Assembly (NCBI RefSeq): GCF_019931145.1
Contig: NZ_JAIOUV010000003.1
Location: 451,342 to 515,341, forward strand
Length of the DNA stretch: 64,000 nucleotides
Source: Marinicella meishanensis
GTDB taxonomy: Bacteria > Pseudomonadota > Gammaproteobacteria > Xanthomonadales > Marinicellaceae
Direction of reading: 5' to 3'
Every line of letters begins with the position of its first letter. Within the stretch, counting starts at the first letter, position 1. Below are positions 18,773 through 25,850 of the stretch, in pieces. The position numbers were made by a program, and so were the translations under genes. The notes under the pieces were generated by a model, which ran no database searches, had not been told where the DNA came from, and saw only the letters and a list, made by a program, of their open reading frames with translations.

Positions 18773-19008
18773 GTCATTTCTCCGGTGGTGGGTCCACTTG
18801 GCGTCAAGCCGACACCGGTGGACCGTTTGTATCCATGTTATGCAACTGATCCAGCCCCGGTCCTGATGGCGGGCTGATGATTGCCTGATGATGCTTGGTG
18901 ATGCTTGGTGTGGCGGGATGGCTCACCAGAAGCAGGCTGAGGGGATCGCATTCAATGCTGGCTTGGATTACAATGCAAGTCATTCACCACCACAGGAATC
19001 AGTCCAGC

Positions 19009-19782
19009 ATGAGTCTGCCAACCAAGATCATCATTTCCGGCGTTTCAGGTCGCATTGGGCGGCGTTTGTTGCACTTGGTTCTGGATCATCCTGATTGTGA
19101 GTTGGTGGCCGGTTTGGTGTCACCCGGCAGCCGCCATTTGGGCCGAGATTTGGCTGAGCTGGCGGAGCGTGAGCCGGTGGGCATTCAGGCGGTGGAGTCT
19201 TTGGCTGGCATTGAGGCTGATGTGGTGATCGATTTTGCCCAGCCTGCCGGCTTTGAAGAACTGGTGGACTACTGCGTGTTGGGCCAAACGGCCTTGGTCA
19301 GTGGCACCACTGGCTTGAATCAAGACAGTTTTGATCGCATTGGCCAAGCCGCCAAATACATTCCGGTGATGTGGACTTCGAATTTTTCATTGAACATTCA
19401 GGTGTTGAAAAACCTGTTGCAGGTGGTCAAACAAATCAACCCCAGGGGTCAATTCAGCATCACCGAAACCCACCATGTACACAAAAAAGACATGCCTTCT
19501 GGTACCGCCATATCGTTGGCCCAAGCCATCGATCCACAGAGCAACATGACCAAAACCGGGGATGCCGATTTCCAGCTGGGAACGGTGGCCATCCACTCGG
19601 TGCGAGAAGGCGAGGTGCCCGGCACCCATGAAGTCAGTGTGCAACTGGAAGCCGAAACCTTCACCTTCAAACACGAAGCCCACGATCCCGCCATCTTCGC
19701 CCAAGGGGCCCTGGATGCCGCCTTGTGGTTGGCTCAGCAACCCATTGGCTTATACGACCTGAACGCGGTTTTGATGGGCTGA
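19009..19782 (+). CDS. dapB: 4-hydroxy-tetrahydrodipicolinate reductase
   Basis: DapB carries out the NAD(P)H-dependent step to tetrahydrodipicolinate in lysine and diaminopimelate synthesis. From ATG 19009 the product is 257 residues; an in-frame extension to 18895 lacks sense and is dropped. The Rossmann start is 'KIIISGVSGRIGRRL', then 'VVIDFAQPAGFEELVDYC' and 'LVSGTTGL'. The catalytic signature 'HHVHKKDMPSGTA' (about 150-162) has the conserved His pair and Lys. The position after grpE-dnaK-dnaJ matches the usual gammaproteobacterial order, although carAB does not follow here. Confidence 0.95.
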   Translation: MSLPTKIIISGVSGRIGRRLLHLVLDHPDCELVAGLVSPGSRHLGRDLAELAEREPVGIQAVESLAGIEADVVIDFAQPAGFEELVDYCVLGQTALVSGTTGLNQDSFDRIGQAAKYIPVMWTSNFSLNIQVLKNLLQVVKQINPRGQFSITETHHVHKKDMPSGTAISLAQAIDPQSNMTKTGDADFQLGTVAIHSVREGEVPGTHEVSVQLEAETFTFKHEAHDPAIFAQGALDAALWLAQQPIGLYDLNAVLMG

Positions 19783-19855
19783 GGTATGCCCAATACCCTT
19801 ATTAAAGCGTCATCCCGGACTCCGATCCAGTCTCAAATCAAGTGCCAAAATAACC

Positions 19856-19905
19856 GACTCACCGGCCCCAGTATTCACTGGGGGCAGGCTCTTCGCCGGT
19901 GAGTC
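19856..19905. other. Strong nested hairpin downstream of dapB
   Basis: GACTCACCGG (19856-19865) pairs perfectly with CCGGTGAGTC (19896-19905). Inside, CCCCAGT (19866-19872) pairs with ACTGGGG (19877-19883). There is no T tract. The 232-base gap dapB-SDR holds nothing else recognised. It may end convergent transcripts or be a dispersed palindrome. Confidence 0.6.
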
Positions 19906-20015
19906 GTAAGTTGCTGTAATGAATTGCTGATATTGATCCTTTTGCAACACCCACACATCTACTGGGTATTAATAGAGGAAATAAATGGCGTTGTCATTGT
20001 TTACTTCAAAGATTA

Positions 20016-20729
20016 TCAAAGCCATTCCTGCGCCGTGTAATACCCACCATTCTCACCTTCGCCTTGCAGCAGGCGCAGACACACGGCGGCGATGTCCTGG
20101 GGGGCTGCCAGTTGGCCGGTTGCGTGGAATTCTTGCCACATGTCGACCATGGGGAAATCAGTTTTGTCTTGGGCGCGGATCTCGGCTTGCATGTCGGTGT
20201 TCATCACCCCAGGGTTGATGACCAGGCAACGAACTGGGTGGGTTTGGTCTTGTTGTTCGGTGGCCAGGGTGTCGATGTACCGCTCAAAAAACGCCTTGCT
20301 GGCTGAATACACTGCCAAACCAGGGATGGCACGGCGGGCAGCACCGGACGAGATGTAGGCGATGGTCTTGGCACAGTCGGTGTCCTGGTAAGCCGCCAAA
20401 AAAGCGCGGATCAACAGCAAAGTGCTGGTCACGTTGATGGCCAGGTGTTGGGTGATGACCGCTGGATCAGCTTGTGACAAGGGGCCAAACGGGGCCAAGG
20501 TGGCGGTGTTGATCAGCAAATGGATGCCATCATCAGCACGGTGTTGGGCAAAAGTGTGGGCAAAGGTGGCTTGGCAGCTGTTGGGATCGGCAAAATCGCA
20601 AGCAATGTGTTGCTGCCCTTGTCCTGAACGGGAAAACTCAAGCACTTGGTGTCCTTGCTCAGTGAACTGGTTCACCAGCTCGACACCCAGGCCTTTTGAG
20701 CCGCCTGCCACAAAAGTCAATTCGGTCAT
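20016..20729 (-). CDS. Short-chain dehydrogenase/reductase (SDR)
   Basis: From ATG 20729 (AGGA seven bases upstream) the product is 237 residues. The NAD(P)-binding motif is 'FVAGGSKGLGVELV' (TGxxxGxG variant), followed by 'LLINTATLAPFGPL' (an NNAG-type strand), Ser in 'IAYISSGAARRAI', and the catalytic YxxxK in 'YSASKAFFERY'. It resembles the benzil-reductase/sepiapterin-reductase-like SDR subgroup, but the substrate cannot be assigned. It is monocistronic and divergent from amt. Confidence 0.87.
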   Translation of the reverse strand: MTELTFVAGGSKGLGVELVNQFTEQGHQVLEFSRSGQGQQHIACDFADPNSCQATFAHTFAQHRADDGIHLLINTATLAPFGPLSQADPAVITQHLAINVTSTLLLIRAFLAAYQDTDCAKTIAYISSGAARRAIPGLAVYSASKAFFERYIDTLATEQQDQTHPVRCLVINPGVMNTDMQAEIRAQDKTDFPMVDMWQEFHATGQLAAPQDIAAVCLRLLQGEGENGGYYTAQEWL

Positions 20730-20935
20730 CAGTGATCCTGCGTATAAAAGGGGTCCATGATAAGGATTGTGGGGCACAGAATCAATCTTGTGTTATGCGA
20801 CTTCAGTCAATATGTCAGGCTTACAGGCCACAGCCATGGCCAGACCAAGAGAAGATGGCTGGTTCGACATACGCAATTCAACGGATGTACACCCCTGGGC
20901 TTCGCTTTTTACAATGGTGAAAAAAAGAGAGGCCC

Positions 20936-22165
20936 ATGGACAATCAACTGTTTGAACTTCAATATGCATTAGACACCTTTTATTTCCTGGTTTGCGGGGC
21001 ATTGGTGATGTGGATGGCTGCTGGCTTTTCCATGTTGGAGGCCGGCTTGGTGCGCAGCAAAAACACCACTGAAATCCTCACCAAAAACGTCGCTTTGTAT
21101 GCCATATCTTGTACCTTGTACATGCTCATTGGCTACGCCATGATGTACCCAGAATTGGGTGTGGCCCTGTTGGACGGCATCACTGAAGACGGGGTGGCAG
21201 CCGATAAAACCTATGCCCCATCAGCGGACTTTTTCTTTCAAGTGGTGTTTGTGGCCACCGCCATGTCAATCGTTTCTGGTGCCGTGGCTGAGCGCATGAA
21301 ATTGGTGGCTTTTCTGTTGTTCGCGGTGGTGATGACCGGCTTCATCTACCCCCTGGAAGGTCATTGGACCTGGGGTGAAGGCGAGGTGTTTGGCTGGTAT
21401 TCATTGAAGGTCCTGGGTTTCTCTGACTTTGCCGGCTCGGGCATCGTTCACCTGGCCGGTGCGGCAGCGGCCCTCAGCGGGGTCATGTGGTTGGGCCCGA
21501 GGGCAGGAAAATATGACGCCCAAGGTCGGGTCAAAGCAATCCCCGGAGCCAATTTGCCCTTGGCCACTTTGGGCACCTTCATTTTGTGGATGGGCTGGTT
21601 CGGCTTCAATGGCGGCTCGGTGTTGGCCACCGCTTCGGTGGAAAATGCCAATGCCGTGGCGGTGGTGTTCATGAACACCAATGCGGCCGCTGCCGGTGGC
21701 TTGATCGCGGCTTTGGTCACCGCCAAGCTGTTGTTTGGCAAAGCCGATTTGACCATGACCCTCAATGGCGCCTTGGCGGGGCTGGTCGCCATCACCGCCG
21801 AACCCTCGACGCCGACGCCAGCCTTGGCCACCGTGTTCGGTGCCGCCGGTGGCGTGTTGGTGGTGTTTTCAGTGATCCTGTTCGACAAGCTGAAACTGGA
21901 TGATCCGGTCGGTGCCATTTCGGTGCACGGCGTGGTGGGTTTTTTGGGCTTGTTGCTGGTGCCATTGACCAATGGCGAGGTCAAACTCAGCGGTCAAATC
22001 ATCGGCGCCCTGACCATATTCACCTGGGTGTTTGTCAGCAGTTCTCTGGTGTGGTGGTTGCTCAAGCAAACCATTGGCATCCGGGTCTCTGCTGAAGAAG
22101 AATATGAGGGCATCGACGTGTCCGAGTGTGGCATGGAAGCCTACCCTGAATTCACCAACAGCTGA
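20936..22165 (+). CDS. amt: Ammonium transporter Amt
   Basis: This is an inner-membrane ammonium channel, 409 residues, with eleven predicted helices and no N-terminal signal peptide. Typical motifs are 'GALVMWMAAGFSMLEAGLVRSKN', the first pore His in 'DFAGSGIVHLAGAAAAL' (about 167), 'PLATLGTFILWMGWFGFNGGS', and the second pore His in 'GAISVHGVVGFLGLLL'. An SD GAGAGG precedes the ATG. No glnK/PII gene is adjacent, unlike most amtB loci. A 262-bp inverted-repeat element starts three bases after its stop. Confidence 0.94.
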   Translation: MDNQLFELQYALDTFYFLVCGALVMWMAAGFSMLEAGLVRSKNTTEILTKNVALYAISCTLYMLIGYAMMYPELGVALLDGITEDGVAADKTYAPSADFFFQVVFVATAMSIVSGAVAERMKLVAFLLFAVVMTGFIYPLEGHWTWGEGEVFGWYSLKVLGFSDFAGSGIVHLAGAAAALSGVMWLGPRAGKYDAQGRVKAIPGANLPLATLGTFILWMGWFGFNGGSVLATASVENANAVAVVFMNTNAAAAGGLIAALVTAKLLFGKADLTMTLNGALAGLVAITAEPSTPTPALATVFGAAGGVLVVFSVILFDKLKLDDPVGAISVHGVVGFLGLLLVPLTNGEVKLSGQIIGALTIFTWVFVSSSLVWWLLKQTIGIRVSAEEEYEGIDVSECGMEAYPEFTNS

Positions 22166-22168
22166 AGG

Positions 22169-22430
22169 GCCTTTTAACACCCATTGAATGACCACTGTTC
22201 AGGTTACAAAGGTCACAATCAAGGCGCGAAAAGCGTGGTTTGGTTATTCCAATCGAGCGATGAGCAACGCAGGGTGTGGCCTTTGTAGGCTGAACCCATG
22301 GGGCTGGATCGGATTTTCCACCCATCGGCGTTATTCACTCGTTCATGTGGAGTGACCACAGGTCACGACTGATGCCTTGATGGCTGAAAAATACGATCCA
22401 GCAGTCGCCTTTCAGTGGGTGTTAACAGGC
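22169..22430. mobile_element. 262-bp inverted-repeat element, copy A (MITE-like or structured RNA)
   Basis: This non-coding element is bounded by 20-base terminal inverted repeats (22169-22188 and 22411-22430, two mismatches). It is matched over its full length, without gaps and in opposite orientation, by 53286-53547; by hand count about 25 differences, ~90 % identity. Inner complementary arms CAAAGGTCAC (22207-22216) / GTGGCCTTTG (22276-22285) and GCTGGATCG (22303-22311) / CGATCCAGC (22394-22402) give a three-way-junction fold. No open frame and no clear target duplication. It could be a non-autonomous transposon (MITE) or a dispersed structured RNA. Confidence 0.8.
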
Positions 22431-22450
22431 CCAACTACTTCTTGTGTTGG

Positions 22451-22503
22451 GGAGAACTGGGGCCTTACGAAAGGCCCCTTGCTTTTCGTTCTCCTCTTTT
22501 TTT
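22451..22503 (+). terminator. Rho-independent terminator downstream of amt and element A
   Basis: The nested stem has outer GGAGAAC (22451-22457) / GTTCTCC (22488-22494) and inner GGGGCCTT / AAGGCCCC (22459-22478), followed by TCTTTTTTT. It is placed to end amt transcripts after reading through the inverted-repeat element. Confidence 0.85.
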
Positions 22504-22514
22504 GACTGCAGACC

Positions 22515-24371
22515 CTAATATGTCAGGTCAACTTTGGTGAACAAACGTTTTGGTGCTTGGCCCAATATTTGTGTCAACAAGTGATTCATGGTTTTAACGT
22601 CGTTGTCAAAGCCGCCATGGGTCTCACTCCAACTGCGGTCTTCGCCGCCATTTTTGCCTTGCGATATGATCCGTTCCAAGCGTTGATGTGGGGGCAAATT
22701 TGCCGCATGTTTTTCCATACCCAGTATCGGCGTTTTCTTTTTCTCTTCAAAAGCCCTGGAAACCAAAAACAGCAGCGACTTGCGGTATGGGCCGACGCTG
22801 TCGTCTTTTTCCAGCTGTTTACTCAGGTTGTATAGGCTTAATTGGTCAACACCGTGGGTTTTGGCCTGGCTGTTCAAGGCCGGTAGGTAATGGTCGTCAA
22901 AGAAATCCAAGCTGGCCGCAGGCGCCAACAAGGCCGCGGTGCTGATGCGCATGCGGTTTTGGCTGGGCAGTTGACTCATGCGGTTGAGCAACCAGCCGAG
23001 CAAGATGGCACCGGTGCTGTGACCGATGAGGTGCAGCTTGATGGTTTTCCCTTCGGTCCGTTGTTGGTTGTTCTGTTGGATCGCCTGCAGGAACAGCTGT
23101 AACACCTGGGTGCCGGCCCCGGGTTTATTGAAGGGCAGGCGGGCACCGGCTTTCATCTCCCGCCAAAACGCCCGGCCAGGGACCCGGGTGAGTTTTTCAA
23201 TCAGCCAGTCGGTGGCATCGGTGATGCCGCCGGCACGGTCTTCGACCGGGTCTTTTTTGCGAAAAATCAGGTCTTTCAATTCTTCTTTCAGCCCGGTGTC
23301 ATACATGAAATGGTAGGGGTAGATGCCATTTTCTTTGAACACCTCTTTCATGCCATTGATGCGTTTGGCCGAGGCATCGGGGCTGTTCAAGCCGCCATGG
23401 GCGTAGAACACGACGTGTTGGTAATCGGTTGAGGTGGACAATAGGTCGGTGGTGATTTTGACGTCATCCAAGGTTGACCAATATTTGCCGGCATCATCAA
23501 AGCGGCCGTCATCAATGTGCACAAAATGTCCGGCTATTTCAGCCCGGTTGGGTTTGCGGCTGCCCATGGCTTTGGCGGCAAAAGAAGCCTGGTTCTTGGG
23601 ATCCAAATGCCAAATCTGTGGGGTTTCCAAAGCCAGTCGCAAAACCCAGGCGTCCTGGATGTTCTGCTGCCAGTCTTCATAGGTCCAGATGGCCAAACCA
23701 TCCTTGCCCCATTGTTTGCCCCAGGAATTTTGCACCCAAAAGCCTTTTTTGTTGTAGCCCACAATGGCGAAAGCATGGCTGCCGGCGTGTTCATCGTGTT
23801 GGCTGATCAAGCCGTCTTCAACGGCTTCGGTGGCCCAGCCCTGGTGCACGCGGGCCGAACAATAGATCACCCCGGCCTCGTTGATGGCGGCGTGAAAATC
23901 CGACACTCGGTGGTTCAAGCGGTAATAGGCACCCACCGTGTTCTTGCGCGCGTCTTTGGCGGCATCCAGGCTGAATTGACCCGGTCGGTTCGCTTGGTAA
24001 GGCCACAGGGCATCTTCGGCCACGCCCATGTTGTACCAGCCTTTGATGGCGCCGCGACAAGAAGAGCCTGAGTAGTTTTCACCTTCCCATTCATCATGCC
24101 TTTTGGCCATTTCATACAACATCCGTGAGGACACCCGTTTCTCGTCATCGCCGCGTTGTTGGTTCAAGTAGTTGATCACCGCGGCCAAGGCAAAGCCGGT
24201 GCAAGCCCCTTCGCTTTTTTGGTCGAGGATGTGCAGATTCCGCGGTGGATCCCGCCGACTGTCCAAGTTGACCAAGGCCGGTTGGTACAACCAATCACGG
24301 ATGTCCGGTAAGTCAGGGGCCACATTGGTGATGTGGTTGTTGATTTGCTGATCGTTGCTGGCTGCTGTCAT
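22515..24371 (-). CDS. Papain-like cysteine peptidase fused to an alpha/beta-hydrolase domain
   Basis: From ATG 24371 (strong GGAGGG SD) the product is 618 residues with no signal peptide. The N-terminal half (about 20-250) is a C1-type peptidase: oxyanion Gln51, nucleophile Cys57 in 'DQKSEGACTGFALA', His199 in 'AGSHAFAIVGYN' and Asn215 in 'VQNSWGKQWG', all in papain order. The C-terminal half (about 310-600) looks like an alpha/beta hydrolase: 'VVFYAHGGLNSPDAS' (about 321) and the nucleophile elbow GHSTG with Ser452 in 'KLHLIGHSTGAILLGWLLN'. The likely activity is proteolysis plus ester or amide hydrolysis in the cytoplasm, or after non-classical export. The partner and substrate are unknown, and the combination is unusual. 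Confidence 0.82.
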   Translation of the reverse strand: MTAASNDQQINNHITNVAPDLPDIRDWLYQPALVNLDSRRDPPRNLHILDQKSEGACTGFALAAVINYLNQQRGDDEKRVSSRMLYEMAKRHDEWEGENYSGSSCRGAIKGWYNMGVAEDALWPYQANRPGQFSLDAAKDARKNTVGAYYRLNHRVSDFHAAINEAGVIYCSARVHQGWATEAVEDGLISQHDEHAGSHAFAIVGYNKKGFWVQNSWGKQWGKDGLAIWTYEDWQQNIQDAWVLRLALETPQIWHLDPKNQASFAAKAMGSRKPNRAEIAGHFVHIDDGRFDDAGKYWSTLDDVKITTDLLSTSTDYQHVVFYAHGGLNSPDASAKRINGMKEVFKENGIYPYHFMYDTGLKEELKDLIFRKKDPVEDRAGGITDATDWLIEKLTRVPGRAFWREMKAGARLPFNKPGAGTQVLQLFLQAIQQNNQQRTEGKTIKLHLIGHSTGAILLGWLLNRMSQLPSQNRMRISTAALLAPAASLDFFDDHYLPALNSQAKTHGVDQLSLYNLSKQLEKDDSVGPYRKSLLFLVSRAFEEKKKTPILGMEKHAANLPPHQRLERIISQGKNGGEDRSWSETHGGFDNDVKTMNHLLTQILGQAPKRLFTKVDLTY

Positions 24372-24471
24372 GATTTCCCTCCGACGTTGGTTCTCACCAA
24401 TTGTTTTATCGGATTGTGAATAAAAGTGCAAAAGAAAAATGAAAAATCAAAGCTTGTGACTCACCAAGCCA

Positions 24472-24498
24472 CAAAAAAAGGCCGCATCAAGCGGCCTT
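24472..24498 (-). terminator. Rho-independent terminator of the beta-oxidation operon
   Basis: Read on the - strand: AAGGCCGC, loop TTGAT, GCGGCCTT, then a T run (A's at 24472-24478 on +). It lies about 150 bases past the thiolase stop and ahead of the peptidase gene. Confidence 0.85.
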
Positions 24499-24513
24499 CA
24501 TGGTAAAGAAGCT

Positions 24514-24606
24514 GTGACACAGGGAAGTGTCACCTTGAGCCTAATGGCTCAAGTGAGGTAAAAAACACCAGCAAAATGACACTTTTGCGTTCAAGTGTTT
24601 TTTACC
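24514..24606. other. Cluster of three perfect hairpins in the thiolase 3' region
   Basis: GTGACAC (24514-24520)/GTGTCAC (24527-24533), CTTGAGCC (24534-24541)/GGCTCAAG (24546-24553), and GGTAAAAAACAC (24557-24568)/GTGTTTTTTACC (24595-24606) follow each other directly, just before the terminator at 24472-24498 on the - strand. Together they make a compact structured 3' UTR or a candidate small RNA. Confidence 0.65.
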
Positions 24607-24648
24607 GTCCTTGAAAATGGCCAGGATGGCCATTTCCAAGATATTCAA

Positions 24649-25836
24649 TTACAGTGCTTCAATGATGCCAGCGGCGCCCATGCCCGTACCTATACACATG
24701 GTCACCATGCCGTATTTGCCGCCAGTGCGGCGCAAACCGTGGATGGCGGTGGCGGCGCGGCAGGCGCCGGTGGCACCCAAGGGGTGACCCAAAGCAATGG
24801 CGCCGCCATTGGGGTTGACTATTGCTGGGTTCAGGCCCAATTCGCCGATCACTGCCAGCGACTGCGCGGCAAAGGCTTCATTCAGCTCAATCCAGTCCAG
24901 GTCATCCTGTTTGATGCCGGTCAATGCCAGCACTTTGGGGATGGCTTTGATCGGCCCGATGCCCATGATTTCAGGCGGCACACCGGCCACTGAAAAGCCA
25001 TGGAACTGGGCGATGGGGGTCAGGTTGTCGCGTTTGAGCACGTCTTCATTGACCAGCAACAACGCCCCGGCGCCATCGGACATTTGTGATGAATTGCCGG
25101 CGGTCACCGAGCCACCCATGCGGAACACCGGGCGCAGTTGGTTCAGCACGGCTTCCGACGAGCCGGGTCTTGGACCCTCATCGGTGTCCACCATGCGGCT
25201 TGAGACGATGCTTTCAGCGGTGGCCAGATCCGGTTGTTTGCGGGTGATTTCATAAGGAATGATTTCATCTTTGAAAAAACCCTGCTGAATGGCGTTGATG
25301 GCGCGGTTGTGCGACTCCACCGCAAAACGGTCCTGGTCTTCACGGGATACTTGCCACTGTTCGGCCACTTTTTCGGCGGTGATGCCCATGCCGTAGGCGA
25401 TGGCCACATCCTGGTTGTCACTGAACACCTTGGGGTTCATGGCCACTTTGTGGCCCATCATTGGCACCATGCTCATGCTTTCGGTGCCGCCGGCAATGGC
25501 GGCGTCCATTTGGCCGGTGGCAATTTGCTGGGCGGCGATGGCCACGGCCTGGATGCCCGATGAACAAAAGCGGTTGATGGTCATGGCTGGCACACTTTCG
25601 GGCAAACCGGCGAGCAGGGCGGCGATGCGTGCCACATTCATGCCTTGTTCTGCTTCGGGCATGGCACAGCCAATCACCACATCACCGATGGTATGTGGAT
25701 CAAACGACGGGTTGCGGGCGATGATTTCTGACAAACAACGGGCCAGCAGGTCATCGGGACGGGTTTTGTTGAACATGCCTCTTGGTGCCTTACCAATGGG
25801 GGTTCTGACCGCTTCTACAATATATACGGGTTTCAT
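24649..25836 (-). CDS. Acetyl-CoA C-acyltransferase (FadA-type thiolase)
   Basis: This is a thiolase for the last step of beta-oxidation. From ATG 25836 (AGGAG eight bases upstream) the product is 395 residues. The acyl-accepting Cys is in 'INRFCSSGIQAVAIAA' (about 88-92), the His in 'GGAIALGHPLGATGA' (about 345-359), and the second Cys in 'MCIGTGMGAAG' near the C-terminus; 'ELNEAFAAQ' is also present. It is the last gene of the TetR-FadE-like-FadB-type-FadA-type operon, 14 bases behind the multifunctional enzyme, and is followed by structured RNA and a terminator. Confidence 0.94.
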   Translation of the reverse strand: MKPVYIVEAVRTPIGKAPRGMFNKTRPDDLLARCLSEIIARNPSFDPHTIGDVVIGCAMPEAEQGMNVARIAALLAGLPESVPAMTINRFCSSGIQAVAIAAQQIATGQMDAAIAGGTESMSMVPMMGHKVAMNPKVFSDNQDVAIAYGMGITAEKVAEQWQVSREDQDRFAVESHNRAINAIQQGFFKDEIIPYEITRKQPDLATAESIVSSRMVDTDEGPRPGSSEAVLNQLRPVFRMGGSVTAGNSSQMSDGAGALLLVNEDVLKRDNLTPIAQFHGFSVAGVPPEIMGIGPIKAIPKVLALTGIKQDDLDWIELNEAFAAQSLAVIGELGLNPAIVNPNGGAIALGHPLGATGACRAATAIHGLRRTGGKYGMVTMCIGTGMGAAGIIEAL

Positions 25837-25850
25837 AATCAATTCTCCTA

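Noticed and set aside
18895..19008. Longer N-terminus for dapB
   Set aside because: The extension does not resemble DapB; the ATG at 19009 gives the family start just before the GVSGRIG motif.
22169..22430. Insertion sequence with its own transposase
   Set aside because: The 262-bp element has no open frame long enough; at most it is non-autonomous.
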